Shown: positions 25,748 through 36,042, counted from the stretch's first letter. The stretch: 64,000 nucleotides of DNA from Enterobacter cloacae (GCF_011078175.1 NZ_JAALCJ010000004.1:372001-436000), one strand, 5' to 3'. A program made the numbers and translations. Notes: generated from the letters alone by a model not told the origin.

Positions 25748-27376
25748 TTAGTGCTTTTTGATGTACATATCTTTGGTGTAGTAGTACCCGAGCTTGTCTG
25801 GCGTGAAGCCCCCTACCCACGGTTTCACCAGGTGCGTGCGCACGTAATGATAGACCGGGATCGCCGGTACATCGCGTCCCAACAGATCTTCTGCCTGCTG
25901 GTAGAACCTACCGCGCTCCTCCGCCGTTTTCGATTTCGCCGCGTTCACCAGCGCCCGATCGTAGTCCGGATTGCTGTACTGAGTGGTGTTCTGGCTATCC
26001 CCGGTACGGAAGGTGTTCAGGAAGGTTGCCGCATCGTCGTAATCGGCAATCCAGGCGTAGCGTACCGCGTCAAAGTTATGGGTGTGCATGGTATCAAGCA
26101 TGGTTTTCCACTCCTGATTTTGCAGCTTCGCCTCCACCCCGAGGTTCTTCTTCCACATTGAGCTGGCGGCAATGGCAATACGCTGGTGCGATTCCGAGGT
26201 GTTATAGAGGAGATTAAAGCTGAGCGGATGACTGTCGTTAAATCCGGCTTCGGCCAAGAGCTTTTTCGCCTCGGCAATGCGTTTATCCATCGGCCAGCTG
26301 GCATAATCCGGGTTCTGAAGCTTAACGCCGCCAATATCCGGCTGGCTGATGAGCCATGCCGGGCGCTGCCCCTGCCCTAATACTTTCCCGGCGATAATCT
26401 CTTTATCCAGCGCCAGGTTCAGCGCCTTGCGCACGCGGGCGTCGTTGAACGGTGGCCGGGTGGTGTTGAACTGATAATAATAGGTGGCAAGCTGCGGTGA
26501 AACGTCCAGCTCGCTCCCCAGCGTTTTCTTTAACTGTGCAAACTGGTTGATCGGCACCGTGTAGACAATGTCGATTTCGCCCGCTTTATAGCGGTTTACG
26601 TCTGCGGCTTCAGAGGAAATGGGCAGATAGGTCACCTTGTTAATGACGGTATGTTCGTTATCCCAGTATTTCGGGTTCCGCACCGCCACAATGCGTTCGT
26701 TAACCACCCACTGTGACAGTTTATAGGCCCCGCTGCTGACGAAGTGCTCCGGTTTGGTCCACTTATCACCGAAACGGCCTACCAGGACTTTATCAATTGG
26801 CACCAGAGACGGGTGAGCCAGCATCGCCAGAAAAGCGGCATTTGGCTGCGTGAGCGTCACTTCCAGCGTGGTGTCATTGATGGCTTTCACGCCCAGCGAC
26901 TCGGGGGCTTTTTTGCCTTCTGCGATATCAGTGCCGTTGACGATACGCATACTGCCGGGGTAGCTGGCATACGGAGAGGCGGTTTTCGGGGCGACCAGTC
27001 GCTGCCAGCTCCAGACAATATCTTCCGCGGTGATGGGCGTTCCGTCGCTCCAGGTAATGCCCGGGCGCAGATGGAAAGTCCAGACGGTGTTGTCTTTATT
27101 TTCCCATTTCTCCGCCAGGCGCGGCTGGATTTCACCTGCCGGAGAGACGCTGACCAGCCCGTCGAATAAATCGCTGATAATATTGAATTCGATATCGCTT
27201 TCGACTTTATGCGGGTCGAGCGAGGCGGGTTCACTTCCGTTGTTCCTGACCAGTTCCTGCTTATCTGCCAGCTGGGTTCCTGCCGGCACGTTAGCCGCCC
27301 AGGTTGCCGTGCTGGCGCACAGGATCCCTGCGGTTAACAAAGAGAGCGTAAAGTGTATGCGTGTTTGTGGTTTCAT
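25748..27376 (-). CDS. OppA/MppA-like oligopeptide-binding protein
   Basis: I start at the ATG at 27376 so that the protein begins with a signal peptide (MKPQTRIHFTLSLLTAGIL..., cleavage near 27-28 after TWA). An upstream in-frame ATG adds 24 residues that would bury it. The 542-residue protein is a family 5 solute-binding protein very like E. coli OppA (for example ELVRNNGSEPASLDPHK and SSGAYKLSQWVVNERI). No permease or ATPase genes are near, so it probably feeds peptides or murein peptides to the housekeeping Opp transporter, as MppA does. Confidence 0.87.
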   Translation of the reverse strand: MKPQTRIHFTLSLLTAGILCASTATWAANVPAGTQLADKQELVRNNGSEPASLDPHKVESDIEFNIISDLFDGLVSVSPAGEIQPRLAEKWENKDNTVWTFHLRPGITWSDGTPITAEDIVWSWQRLVAPKTASPYASYPGSMRIVNGTDIAEGKKAPESLGVKAINDTTLEVTLTQPNAAFLAMLAHPSLVPIDKVLVGRFGDKWTKPEHFVSSGAYKLSQWVVNERIVAVRNPKYWDNEHTVINKVTYLPISSEAADVNRYKAGEIDIVYTVPINQFAQLKKTLGSELDVSPQLATYYYQFNTTRPPFNDARVRKALNLALDKEIIAGKVLGQGQRPAWLISQPDIGGVKLQNPDYASWPMDKRIAEAKKLLAEAGFNDSHPLSFNLLYNTSESHQRIAIAASSMWKKNLGVEAKLQNQEWKTMLDTMHTHNFDAVRYAWIADYDDAATFLNTFRTGDSQNTTQYSNPDYDRALVNAAKSKTAEERGRFYQQAEDLLGRDVPAIPVYHYVRTHLVKPWVGGFTPDKLGYYYTKDMYIKKH

Positions 27377-27646
27377 TTCCTTCGCCTTATTGTCTGTTTT
27401 TATGACGATCCGGAAATAACTCTTAGCGGCCTTAGGGAAATAACGCAATATTTTTCAGTAACCTATAAGAGGTTGATCTGAATACGCATTGCAAACCGCA
27501 TTTCATTCTAAAGAAAAATGCTTTATCAGAATAAAAAACCAGCATAATCCCCAGGCGGCTGAGTAAAGATGGGTAAAACCACTTTGCGTCTGCCGCGCCG
27601 TTTCCTATTCTTTGCGCTAATTACATCTGTCATAAGAGAGTGACTC

Positions 27647-28306
27647 ATGGATCGTATAATTACTTCTTCACGCGACCGCACATCGCTACTCAGCACCCAT
27701 AAAGTGCTGCGCAACACCTATTTCATGCTCAGCCTGACGCTGGCGTTTTCGGCAATCACTGCGACGGCCAGCACCGTGCTGATGCTGCCTTCTCCGGGCC
27801 TGATCCTGACGCTGGTGGGTATGTATGGTCTGATGTTCCTGACCTACAAAACCGCAGATAAACCAGTAGGTATACTCTCCGCGTTCGCCTTTACGGGCTT
27901 CCTGGGCTACATCCTGGGGCCAATTCTGAACGCCTATCTGTCTGCCGGAATGGGCGACGTGATTGGTATGGCGCTGGGCGGTACCGCACTGGTGTTCTTC
28001 TGCTGCTCGGCCTACGTGCTGACTACCCGTAAGGACATGTCCTTCCTTGGCGGTATGCTGATGGCGGGTATCGTGATTGTGCTGGTCGGTATGCTGGCGA
28101 ACATTTTCCTGCAATTGCCTGCGCTACATCTGGTAATTAGCGCGGTGTTCATCCTGATTTCATCCGGCGCAATCCTGTATGAAACCAGCAACATCATTCA
28201 CGGCGGTGAGACCAACTACATCCGCGCGACCGTGAGCCTGTATGTGTCGCTGTACAACATTTTTGTCAGTCTGCTGAGCATCCTGGGCTTCGCCAGCCGC
28301 GATTAA
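27647..28306 (+). CDS. yccA: YccA, BAX-inhibitor-1-like modulator of FtsH
   Basis: The 219-residue inner-membrane protein has seven hydrophobic helices and the Bax inhibitor-1 family layout, with a soluble N-terminus ([19 protein letters not shown]). E. coli YccA associates with the FtsH-HflKC protease, is itself a substrate and limits degradation of SecY. The C-terminal region [17 protein letters not shown] is conserved. It is followed by a clear terminator and then tusE, as in E. coli. Confidence 0.95.
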   Translation: MDRIITSSRDRTSLLSTHKVLRNTYFMLSLTLAFSAITATASTVLMLPSPGLILTLVGMYGLMFLTYKTADKPVGILSAFAFTGFLGYILGPILNAYLSAGMGDVIGMALGGTALVFFCCSAYVLTTRKDMSFLGGMLMAGIVIVLVGMLANIFLQLPALHLVISAVFILISSGAILYETSNIIHGGETNYIRATVSLYVSLYNIFVSLLSILGFASRD

Positions 28307-28326
28307 CCCACCGTGCTGTGAACATG

Positions 28327-28355
28327 GCCCCGCTTATGCGGGGCTTTGTTTTTTT
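28327..28355 (+). terminator. Terminator of yccA
   Basis: GCCCCGC-TTAT-GCGGGGC followed by TTTGTTTTTTT, 20 bases after the yccA stop. Confidence 0.9.
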
Positions 28356-28394
28356 GGTAAACTGATGCGGTTTTTGACTAACGCGTGAATGAAT

Positions 28395-28724
28395 ATGTTG
28401 AGTTTTGAAGGCAAAGAGATCGAAACCGATAACGATGGTTATCTGAAAGAGAGCAGCCAGTGGAGCGAAGCGCTGGCGGAGAAAATTGCGGAAAACGAAG
28501 GAATTACCCTCTCCCCGGAACACTGGGAAGTGGTGCGCTTTGTGCGAGAATTTTACCTTGAATTCAACACGTCGCCGGCTATCCGCATGCTGGTCAAAGC
28601 CATGGCGAATAAATTTGGCGAAGAGAAAGGCAACAGCCGTTATCTGTATCGCCTGTTTCCTAAAGGCCCGGCTAAACAGGCGACAAAAATTGCCGGCCTG
28701 CCAAAGCCGGTTAAATGCATTTAA
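28395..28724 (+). CDS. tusE: TusE, sulfur carrier for tRNA 2-thiouridine
   Basis: The start at 28395 ([10 protein letters not shown]) matches E. coli TusE and gives 109 residues. TusE is the last sulfur carrier before MnmA in 2-thiolation of wobble uridine 34 in Lys, Glu and Gln tRNAs. It accepts a persulfide from TusBCD on its penultimate cysteine, seen here in the terminal PVKCI. The DsrC-family segment [18 protein letters not shown] is intact. It is convergent with acyP, and the two stop codons overlap. Confidence 0.95.
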   Translation: MLSFEGKEIETDNDGYLKESSQWSEALAEKIAENEGITLSPEHWEVVRFVREFYLEFNTSPAIRMLVKAMANKFGEEKGNSRYLYRLFPKGPAKQATKIAGLPKPVKCI

Positions 28725-29002
28725 TAGCGAATACTGAAGTCAGCGTATTCCCGGCCGGGTTGATGCGGTTCCGTTAAGACCTTATCAACCCGCGCGCTGC
28801 GCGGCCCACCTGCTTTCAGCCACGCCACCAGCTTGTCGACCTGCTCCGCTTCGCCGCAGGCAACCACTTCGACGCTTCCATCATCCATATTTCGCGCGTA
28901 TCCCGTTAGCCCAAGCTGAAGAGCCTCACGCTGGGTGCTGTAGCGGAAACCCACGCCCTGAACAACGCCGTGAACCCAGGCAATAGTGCAGACTTTAGAC
29001 AT
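28721..29002 (-). CDS. acyP: AcyP, acylphosphatase
   Basis: At 93 residues this is a complete acylphosphatase, which hydrolyses acyl phosphates such as acetyl phosphate or carbamoyl phosphate. The phosphate-binding motif VQGVGFR (14-20) with catalytic R20 and the partner asparagine N38 are present. I start at ATG 29002 by homology (MSKVCTIAW), rather than further upstream in the AraC-gene end. An AraC-type gene lies 11 bases upstream on the same strand, unlike in E. coli, so it may now be read from that message. Confidence 0.93.
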   Translation of the reverse strand: MSKVCTIAWVHGVVQGVGFRYSTQREALQLGLTGYARNMDDGSVEVVACGEAEQVDKLVAWLKAGGPRSARVDKVLTEPHQPGREYADFSIRY

Positions 29003-29013
29003 TCTTCTTCTCC

Positions 29014-29802
29014 TTAACGTAGCGTTTTCGGTAAACAGCCGTAGTGTTGCCGAAAACGGGCGGTGAAACGAGAGCTGGACAGATACCCACATTGTAATGC
29101 GATTTCGCCGATCGGTAATCGGGTTGACTGTAGCTGTGACAGCGCCACGCCCATCCTCACCTCCTCCACAATCTGGCGAAAACTCTGTGACTCCTCGCGT
29201 AACCGCCTGCGCAGCGTCGGTACGCTTAAGGCCAGACGGCTGGCGACATCCTGCGCGGTCCAGGCTCTGGCGGGCGACAGCATAATGAACTGTCTGACCT
29301 GCTCGGTCAGGTTATTGTTTCGCTCAATAAGCAGCGGACCTGCCACGCCGTCATGCAGCAACGCCAGCAAAAGACCGAAGGCCTGATGTTTTTGCAGCGC
29401 CTCCGGTAAATCCTGACGCACGGCGTGCAGCAGGTTACCCCACATAAACACCAGCCCCTCGCTCAGCGGAGCGCAGAGCGAATGCAGCGTCGTGCGCGGC
29501 CAGGATTTCAGATAATGCGCTTTAAACTCAGCAATAATTTCCGGGGATAACATCAGCAAGTCCGAGTGGAACAGACCGTTTACAGGCTGGTTAATGATCT
29601 CCATCGCCGTATTGGCAGGGATAATAATGAGCTCACCCCGGGTTGCCACCAGGCGGCTGTCGTCCTGCACAATCACCTTACTGCCGTGAGTGATATGGCA
29701 AATCGCCGGAAAAAAGAGTTTAACCTGGTGCAGGCGATGCATTTTACTGGCACTCACTTCACCCGCCGTGAGATGTTTATGTCGAAAATGGAACTCCTGC
29801 AC
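29014..29802 (-). CDS. AraC-family transcriptional regulator
   Basis: The 262-residue protein has an N-terminal cupin-like domain and a C-terminal double helix-turn-helix (about 165-260, with [18 protein letters not shown] and [21 protein letters not shown]). The regulated genes and ligand are unknown. It sits 10 bases after a YbcL-like gene and 11 bases before acyP, all on the same strand. This suggests a small inserted unit between rlmI and acyP that E. coli K-12 lacks. Confidence 0.87.
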   Translation of the reverse strand: MQEFHFRHKHLTAGEVSASKMHRLHQVKLFFPAICHITHGSKVIVQDDSRLVATRGELIIIPANTAMEIINQPVNGLFHSDLLMLSPEIIAEFKAHYLKSWPRTTLHSLCAPLSEGLVFMWGNLLHAVRQDLPEALQKHQAFGLLLALLHDGVAGPLLIERNNNLTEQVRQFIMLSPARAWTAQDVASRLALSVPTLRRRLREESQSFRQIVEEVRMGVALSQLQSTRLPIGEIALQCGYLSSSRFTARFRQHYGCLPKTLR

Positions 29803-29812
29803 CCCGCCATCC

Positions 29813-30370
29813 TTATCTGCTGTAGGTTGCTGTTAACTGAGCCTTTGCCAGAGCGTGACTATTGAGCATAAAGCCGACCAGTGCGCCGCTGGCATTCTTG
29901 TCGACGGGCAGTTTATCTACGTCCAGTGCCCAGACGGTCATCTGATAACGGTGAGGCTTATCGCCTGCGGGCGGACATGCGCCGCCGAATCCAGAATAAC
30001 CGAAATCATTACGCCCCTGCACAGCGCCAGCAGGTAATTTTTCGCCATTAGGGTTACCGGCATCAGTGAGCAGCGTCATTGTCTTTGCGGGAATGTTAGC
30101 TACGGTCCAGTGCCACCAGCCGCTGCCGGTAGGCGCATCCGGGTCATATACCGTGATAGCAAAACTTTTCGTACCGGCAGGCGGATTTTTCCACGCCAGC
30201 TGTGGGGACTGGTTACCACCGCGGCAGCCGAATCCCTCAAACACCTGCTGTGGCGCCAACCGCCGGTCGCCGGAAATATCCCGGCTGGTCATGCTGAAAG
30301 GCGTTGCGGCTAAAACCTGAAAACTCATTGCCGCCAGAGCGGCTATTGTGATGACGCTGTGCTTTTTCAT
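29813..30370 (-). CDS. YbcL/YbhB-like periplasmic PEBP-family protein
   Basis: This 185-residue protein has a signal peptide (about 1-21, ending VLA) and a phosphatidylethanolamine-binding-protein fold with the family motif YDPDAPTGSGWWHW (about 75-88) and GFGGACPPAGDKPHRY. In E. coli the closest relatives are YbcL and YbhB. A YbcL variant from uropathogenic strains suppresses neutrophil migration, but that depends on its strain-specific residues. The ligand here is not known. It is followed by an AraC-family gene 10 bases downstream. Confidence 0.88.
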   Translation of the reverse strand: MKKHSVITIAALAAMSFQVLAATPFSMTSRDISGDRRLAPQQVFEGFGCRGGNQSPQLAWKNPPAGTKSFAITVYDPDAPTGSGWWHWTVANIPAKTMTLLTDAGNPNGEKLPAGAVQGRNDFGYSGFGGACPPAGDKPHRYQMTVWALDVDKLPVDKNASGALVGFMLNSHALAKAQLTATYSR

Positions 30371-30543
30371 GGGGGTTTCCTTTGATGAACCGGAATCCCA
30401 CTGTATATCCCGCCGCGGTGCCGTAATGTGCTTAAGCGATTTGATTTTGTGCCGAAACGCTCAACGGCATCCGCAGATGATTGCGCCTTGCTGAATGTGG
30501 TAATCTACGCGCCATTTCCCTGAAATCGACAGAACAGCAAATT

Positions 30544-31734
30544 ATGAGTGTACGTTTAGTGTTAGCCAAAGGGCGCGAGAAATCCTTACTGCGCCGTCAT
30601 CCCTGGGTCTTTTCCGGCGCGGTTGCCCGTATGGAAGGCAAAGCCAGCCTCGGTGAAACCATTGATATCGTTGACCATCAGGGGAAATGGTTAGCGCGAG
30701 GCGCCTACTCGCCATCCTCCCAGATCCGCGCCCGCGTCTGGACGTTCGATAAAGATGAAACCATCGATATCGATTTCTTCGTCCGTCGTCTGCAACAGGC
30801 GCAGCAGTGGCGCGAGTGGCTGGCAAAGCGTGACGGGCTGGACAGCTATCGTCTGATTGCCGGAGAGTCCGACGGACTGCCGGGCGTGACCATCGACCGC
30901 TTCGGCAATTTCCTGGTGTTGCAGCTGTTGAGCGCCGGGGCGGAATACCAGCGTGCCGCGCTGATTAGCGCCCTGCAAACCCTGTTCCCGTCATGCGCCA
31001 TTTACGACCGCAGCGACGTGGCGGTGCGCAAAAAGGAAGGCATGGAGCTGACGCAAGGCCCGGTCACCGGCGAACTGCCGCCTGCCCTGCTGCCTATCGA
31101 AGAACATGGCATGAAGCTGCTGGTGGATATCCAGGGCGGCCATAAGACCGGTTATTACCTCGACCAGCGTGACAGCCGTCTGGCAACGCGCCAGTACGTT
31201 GCCGATAAGCGCGTGCTGAACTGCTTCTCCTATACCGGCGGCTTTGCGGTCTCTGCCCTGATGGGCGGCTGTTCTCAGGTAGTGAGCGTCGACACCTCCC
31301 AGGAAGCGCTGGACGTGGCAAAGCAGAACGTCGAGCTGAACAAGCTGGATCTGAGCAAAGCGGAGTTTGTGCGCGACGACGTGTTCAAACTCCTGCGTAA
31401 ATACCGCGACCAGGGCGAGAAATTTGACGTCATCGTAATGGACCCGCCGAAGTTTGTGGAAAACAAAAGCCAGCTGATGGGCGCCTGCCGTGGCTATAAA
31501 GACATTAACATGCTGGCGATCCAGCTGCTGAACCCGGGCGGCGTGCTGCTTACATTCTCCTGCTCTGGCCTGATGACGACAGATTTATTCCAAAAAATCA
31601 TCGCCGATGCCGCAATAGATGCGGGTCGTGATGTACAATTTATAGAGCAGTTCCGTCAGGCCGCCGATCACCCGGTGATCGCTACCTACCCGGAAGGGCT
31701 GTATCTGAAAGGGTTTGCCTGTCGCGTCATGTAA
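30544..31734 (+). CDS. rlmI: RlmI, 23S rRNA m5C1962 methyltransferase
   Basis: The start at 30544 ([15 protein letters not shown]) gives 396 residues, the E. coli length. An N-terminal PUA domain (about 1-80) is followed by a central linking domain and a SAM-dependent methyltransferase fold with [14 protein letters not shown] (SAM loop), the DPPKF catalytic motif and a cysteine in TFSCSGLM. The enzyme methylates C5 of cytidine 1962 of 23S rRNA. hspQ follows on the same strand after 60 bases. Confidence 0.95.
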   Translation: MSVRLVLAKGREKSLLRRHPWVFSGAVARMEGKASLGETIDIVDHQGKWLARGAYSPSSQIRARVWTFDKDETIDIDFFVRRLQQAQQWREWLAKRDGLDSYRLIAGESDGLPGVTIDRFGNFLVLQLLSAGAEYQRAALISALQTLFPSCAIYDRSDVAVRKKEGMELTQGPVTGELPPALLPIEEHGMKLLVDIQGGHKTGYYLDQRDSRLATRQYVADKRVLNCFSYTGGFAVSALMGGCSQVVSVDTSQEALDVAKQNVELNKLDLSKAEFVRDDVFKLLRKYRDQGEKFDVIVMDPPKFVENKSQLMGACRGYKDINMLAIQLLNPGGVLLTFSCSGLMTTDLFQKIIADAAIDAGRDVQFIEQFRQAADHPVIATYPEGLYLKGFACRVM

Positions 31735-31794
31735 CTTGAAAAGAGAAATATTGCCCGCACATAGTGTGTATGTAATGTTTCCCGGGAGGTGACT

Positions 31795-32112
31795 ATGATT
31801 GCCAGCAAATTCGGTATCGGCCAGCAGGTCCGCCACACCTTGCTTGGATATTTGGGTGTGGTCGTGGATATCGACCCGGAGTATTCCCTTGATGAACCGT
31901 CAGCAGACGAGCTGGCGGTTGACGCAGAGCTTCGCGCCGCGCCCTGGTATCATGTAGTCATGGAGGGCGACGATGGTCAGCCTGTCCACACCTATCTTGC
32001 CGAGGCGCAGCTGAGTGGTGAACTACAGGATGAGCATCCGGAACAACCCACGATGGACGAGCTTGCTCAGACCATCCGCAAACAGTTACAGGCACCAAGA
32101 CTGCGAAACTAA
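31795..32112 (+). CDS. hspQ: HspQ, heat-shock protein and Lon specificity factor
   Basis: The start at 31795 ([11 protein letters not shown]) gives 105 residues, as in E. coli. The ATG at 31789 is two codons earlier and sits closer to the GGGAGG site. HspQ is a small beta-rich hemimethylated-DNA-binding-type protein that acts as a specificity-enhancing factor for Lon and a heat-inducible protein. The terminator 12 bases downstream is shared with yccU. Confidence 0.95.
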   Translation: MIASKFGIGQQVRHTLLGYLGVVVDIDPEYSLDEPSADELAVDAELRAAPWYHVVMEGDDGQPVHTYLAEAQLSGELQDEHPEQPTMDELAQTIRKQLQAPRLRN

Positions 32113-32119
32113 AGGTGTA

Positions 32120-32148
32120 AAAAAGCCCGTCAAGCGGGCTTTTTTTTT
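32120..32148. terminator. Bidirectional terminator hspQ / yccU
   Basis: AGCCCG-TCAAG-CGGGCT with an A-run before and nine T residues after it works for hspQ. The same structure overlaps the yccU stop codon and can end the opposite message. Confidence 0.9.
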
Positions 32149-32560
32149 ATTTTGCCAGCCCCAGACGGGGGATATCGATTGCCGGACAGCGATCCATCAC
32201 CACCTTTAACCCGGCATCGCGCGCCAGCACAGCCGCCTGCTCATTAATCACGCCCAGCTGCATCCATAGCGTTTTCGCGCCGATGGCGATCGCCTCCTGC
32301 GCCACGCCCCAGGCCGCCTCTGAATTACGGAAAACGTCCACCATATCGACCTTTTCCGGCACATCCCCAAGCGTCGCATAGCCCTGCTGACCCAGCAGCG
32401 TTTTCCCCGCCACTTTCGGAGAAACCGGGATCACGTGGTACCCCTGATCCAGAAGGTATTTCATGACCCGATAGCTTGGACGATCCGGTTTATCGCTCGC
32501 GCCGACCAGCGCGATAGTGCGCGTGGACGTCAGAATCTCGACAATGTCGTTCTCTTTCAT
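32147..32560 (-). CDS. yccU: YccU, CoA-binding Rossmann protein
   Basis: The start at 32560 ([10 protein letters not shown]) gives 137 residues, the E. coli length, after an AGGAGG-type site. The protein is a single CoA-binding domain with the segment [18 protein letters not shown] near 17-34, as in the N-terminal domain of succinyl-CoA synthetase alpha. It has no catalytic domain. Its function is not known. Confidence 0.95.
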   Translation of the reverse strand: MKENDIVEILTSTRTIALVGASDKPDRPSYRVMKYLLDQGYHVIPVSPKVAGKTLLGQQGYATLGDVPEKVDMVDVFRNSEAAWGVAQEAIAIGAKTLWMQLGVINEQAAVLARDAGLKVVMDRCPAIDIPRLGLAK

Positions 32561-32731
32561 GCTCTTCCTCCTGGCTTTTTTTAAAGTGTACGTCAAAGCG
32601 GTTAGCTCAACCACGCATCCCATTCAGAAGTATGAGGGCAAAACGGCAGAATATGTCTATATGTTAGTAAACGTGATTACCGAAAACTTTTGATACATTC
32701 TTACCGGGTAGTTTGTCTACAGGAGTCTGCT

Positions 32732-33394
32732 ATGAAAACCGGCATTGCCTCGGCTGTGGTTGCGTTAATCATGCCGGTTTGTGTTTTCGCAACCACCCTC
32801 AGACTCTCAACCGACATAGACCTGCTGGTGCTGGACGGGAAAAAAGTCTCCAGCTCCCTGCTGCGGGGCGCAGACAGCATCGAACTGGATAACGGTCCGC
32901 ATCAGGTGGTTTTTCGGGTAGAAAAAACGATTCGCCTCGCCGACAACGAACAGCAGGTGTACATTTCGCCTCCGCTGGTGGTGAGCTTTAATACTCAGCG
33001 TATCAGCCAGGTCAATTTCAGTCTTCCGCGTCTCGAAACAGAAAAAGAGTCACTGGCGTTTGATGCTTCCCCGCGCATTGAACTGGTGGACGGGGATTCC
33101 ATGCCCATCCCGGTAAAGCTGGATTTCCTGGCGCTGACAAAAAGGCCAAAAGGTATAGATTACGAAGCAGACACGGAGATCTATAACAGGGCCAGCAGGC
33201 GCGCCTCCCTGCCCCAGTTTGCCACCATGATGGCGGATGACAGTACCCTGCTTTCGGGCGTATCGGAGCTGGATGTACTCCCCCCTCAGTCGCAGACGCT
33301 TACTGAGCAACGCCTCAGGTTCTGGTTCCAGAATGCCGATCCGGACACGCGCGCGCGTTTTCTGCAATGGGCAAAACGACAACCTTCGTCATGA
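32732..33394 (+). CDS. csgI: CsgI/YccT, periplasmic DUF2057 protein
   Basis: I start at ATG 32732, which follows an AGGAG site and gives 220 residues with a signal peptide ([20 protein letters not shown]). The mature part ([18 protein letters not shown]...) matches E. coli YccT, renamed CsgI because it inhibits curli fibre formation in the periplasm. Identity is high near the N-terminus and in [17 protein letters not shown]. It is separated from mgsA by about 80 bases with no terminator I can identify. Confidence 0.93.
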   Translation: MKTGIASAVVALIMPVCVFATTLRLSTDIDLLVLDGKKVSSSLLRGADSIELDNGPHQVVFRVEKTIRLADNEQQVYISPPLVVSFNTQRISQVNFSLPRLETEKESLAFDASPRIELVDGDSMPIPVKLDFLALTKRPKGIDYEADTEIYNRASRRASLPQFATMMADDSTLLSGVSELDVLPPQSQTLTEQRLRFWFQNADPDTRARFLQWAKRQPSS

Positions 33395-33474
33395 GCCACA
33401 TTTTTTTGTCCTTTCTCTTGCAGCATCAGTCAGTTCCCGTCATCGTGTAGCGAGGTAACCTCACGGATATGATT

Positions 33475-33933
33475 ATGGAACTGACAACACGCACACTTCC
33501 GGCGCGCAAGCACATTGCTTTGGTTGCGCACGATCACTGTAAACAAATGCTGCTTAACTGGGTTCGTCGCCATCAGCCTCTGCTACAGCATCATGCCCTT
33601 TCTGCCACAGGGACAACCGGCAACCTCATCCACCGCGAAACCGGGCTGGAAGTGAATGCCATGCTGAGCGGCCCGATGGGGGGGGACCAGCAGGTAGGCG
33701 CTCAGATTTCGGAAGGCAAAATTGACGTTCTGATTTTCTTCTGGGATCCGCTGAATGCGGTTCCGCATGATCCGGACGTTAAAGCGCTGCTGCGTCTGGC
33801 GACGGTGTGGAACATTCCGGTTGCCACCAATCTTTCAACGGCAGATTTCATCATTGGATCGCCGCAGTTTAACGATCCGGTTGAGATTTTGATCCCGGAT
33901 TATCCGCGTTATCTTGCGCAGAGACTGAAGTAG
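33475..33933 (+). CDS. mgsA: MgsA, methylglyoxal synthase
   Basis: The ATG at 33475 gives 152 residues, as in E. coli. MgsA converts dihydroxyacetone phosphate to methylglyoxal and phosphate, a bypass of lower glycolysis when phosphate is limiting. The catalytic residues D71 (in [10 protein letters not shown]), H98 and D101 (in VPHDPD) are all present, and the phosphate-binding TGTTGN is at 45-50. A REP element separates it from the convergent helD. Confidence 0.97.
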   Translation: MELTTRTLPARKHIALVAHDHCKQMLLNWVRRHQPLLQHHALSATGTTGNLIHRETGLEVNAMLSGPMGGDQQVGAQISEGKIDVLIFFWDPLNAVPHDPDVKALLRLATVWNIPVATNLSTADFIIGSPQFNDPVEILIPDYPRYLAQRLK

Positions 33934-33940
33934 TTTTTTT

Positions 33941-33970
33941 GCCCGGTGGCGCTGCGCTTACCGGGCCTAC
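33941..33970. repeat. REP element
   Basis: GCCCGGTGGCGCTGCGC followed by TTACCGGGCCTAC, a REP unit between the convergent mgsA and helD genes. Confidence 0.8.
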
Positions 33971-33987
33971 AGAATTTGCCCGCGTCG

Positions 33988-36042
33988 TTACGGCTTTCTC
34001 GCCACCGGTACGTCAATACGCTTTAAAATATCGACAAACACCGACGGCTCCTCCTTGTTGAACAACAGCCACACGCGATGGCGCGCGCGGGTTATCGCCA
34101 CGTACAGTAAACGCCGCTCCTCGGCATCCGGGAAATCTTCCGGAACAGGTAATAACGCCTCTTCCATCACGGATTCCCGCGCCGGGGCCGGGAAACCGTC
34201 GCTGCCCTCTTTTAGCCCCACCACAATCACGTAGTCGGCCTGCTGCCCTTTACTGGCGTGAATGGTCATAAAATCGAGCTGTAGTTTTGGCCAGCGCGTC
34301 GCCGCTTTTTCCAGCGCCGTCGGCTTGAGGTGGTGATAACGCGCCAGCACCAGAATTCGTTCATCCGGTTTCGCATAGCCGCTCAGTTTATCCAGCAGCG
34401 GTTCCAGCTGATCGTCCGCCAGCAGCGTGACGGCCTTTTTATCCCCCGACATCAGGCTGTTAAGCGGCTTCGACAGCTGATGCGGGTTCTGCTGAATAAA
34501 ACGGTTGGCAATTTCACCAATCCGCGAGTTGAAGCGGTAGGTGGTGTCCAGATCGCTGCGATCGCCTTCCCCAAAATAGTGGTGGAAGGCCGTCGTGAGG
34601 GAAAGTTGCGCCCCGCTGAAACGGTAGATAGCCTGCCAGTCATCGCCCACGGCAAACAGCGACGTGTGTTTATTCTGCGCCCGCAGCGCCGAAAGCAGCG
34701 CAGCGCGCTGCGGCGAGATATCCTGAAACTCATCCACCAGAATGTGTTTCCACGGGCTGACGAAGCGCCCTTTCTCCAGAATGATAATGGCCTGATGGAT
34801 CAGCCCGGAAAAATCGACCGCGTTTTCGTCTTTTAGCGCGGTTTTCCACGCTTTCAGCAACGGCGCCATCAGTTTAACCCGCTTAGAAAACACGGCGCGG
34901 ATAGACTCCGGTGCGCTTTCTATCATCTCCGCCTGAGAGCCGCCGTGCATGCGCATCAGGCTTACCCACCGGTCAAGACGAGAGCCCAGCCGGCGCGCCA
35001 GCTTTTCATCCTGCCAGAAGCTGCCCTCCGGCACCTCCCAGTTGAGCTCCTCTTCAAGCCACTGACGCCAGCCTTTCGCCTGCGCCTTTTTTTCACTGCA
35101 CTGCTGACGCCATGCCTTGATAAACAGCGCCTGGCGAGCCTGAGCGTCGTTCTCCAGCTTGCTGACAACAGGGACTTTTTTGCTGCCCTGTTGAATGATG
35201 TGTAAAGCGAGGGAGTGGAACGTGCGCGCCGAGATATCCTGGGTATGCAAACGCGCCTGAATGCGCTCATCCATTTCCTGTGCCGCCTTGCGACCAAAGG
35301 CCAGCAGCAAAATCTGGTCGGCAACCGCCTCGCCCGTTGTCAGAAGCCAGCCCGCGCGGGCCACCAGCACCGACGTTTTGCCGCTCCCGGCGCCTGCAAG
35401 TACTAATAAAGACTGCTCGCCATTCACCACGGCGCGCGCCTGGGCAGGATTGAGGGGCGATGACTCCACCGTACTGAAGAAATCGGCATATTGCGTAAGC
35501 ATCGCCTCAGTCCAGGCCTGGTTATGCGCCAGACGGCTTTTCTCGATATCACTCAGCCATGCCTGACACTTCCGCCACGCCTCGCGGCAGTGATCAAATT
35601 CCTCAAGCCGCGCCACGGGTAAAGGTAACGCCGTCAGCGCCTGAGCGATTTTTTGCTGAAGCCCTTCAGTGTGCTGGCGCGTCAGCCACCTCTGTTGCGT
35701 TTTGCTTAGCGCGATATCGTCCAGCACCTGATGCAGCACCTGTGCGGCAATCACGCTCATCTCCTGGCTCCACTCTTGCCAGCGCGTGTTCAGATGATGG
35801 TGGAAGCGTTGGGTTTCCGCCCACTCGGTCCCGTGGAGTCGCACCACTTTCTCTGCCGGCAGAACGAACTCGAGCTCCCCCCATACCAGACCTCGCTTGC
35901 AGTGTATGGCCAATAGCTGATTAAACGGAATAAGGTATTCGTGGCGCTCACCGGAGACTTTCACTCCCGCATTGAGGAGGACAACCTTGTCGTAAGGGTG
36001 CTGCGCCAGGCGTTTGCCCATTGAAGTTGCTTTCAGTTCCAT
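33988..36042 (-). CDS. helD: HelD, DNA helicase IV
   Basis: This 684-residue superfamily 1 helicase is full-length by comparison with E. coli HelD. The N-terminal third is specific to the HelD family. Walker A AGAGSGKT lies in the middle third, the Walker B motif is in HILVDEFQDISPQR, and later motifs include ARYHHLKP and TIHASKGQQADYV. The C-terminal VAITRARHRVW is motif VI. E. coli HelD unwinds DNA 3' to 5' and takes part in recombination. Confidence 0.95.
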   Translation of the reverse strand: MELKATSMGKRLAQHPYDKVVLLNAGVKVSGERHEYLIPFNQLLAIHCKRGLVWGELEFVLPAEKVVRLHGTEWAETQRFHHHLNTRWQEWSQEMSVIAAQVLHQVLDDIALSKTQQRWLTRQHTEGLQQKIAQALTALPLPVARLEEFDHCREAWRKCQAWLSDIEKSRLAHNQAWTEAMLTQYADFFSTVESSPLNPAQARAVVNGEQSLLVLAGAGSGKTSVLVARAGWLLTTGEAVADQILLLAFGRKAAQEMDERIQARLHTQDISARTFHSLALHIIQQGSKKVPVVSKLENDAQARQALFIKAWRQQCSEKKAQAKGWRQWLEEELNWEVPEGSFWQDEKLARRLGSRLDRWVSLMRMHGGSQAEMIESAPESIRAVFSKRVKLMAPLLKAWKTALKDENAVDFSGLIHQAIIILEKGRFVSPWKHILVDEFQDISPQRAALLSALRAQNKHTSLFAVGDDWQAIYRFSGAQLSLTTAFHHYFGEGDRSDLDTTYRFNSRIGEIANRFIQQNPHQLSKPLNSLMSGDKKAVTLLADDQLEPLLDKLSGYAKPDERILVLARYHHLKPTALEKAATRWPKLQLDFMTIHASKGQQADYVIVVGLKEGSDGFPAPARESVMEEALLPVPEDFPDAEERRLLYVAITRARHRVWLLFNKEEPSVFVDILKRIDVPVARKP

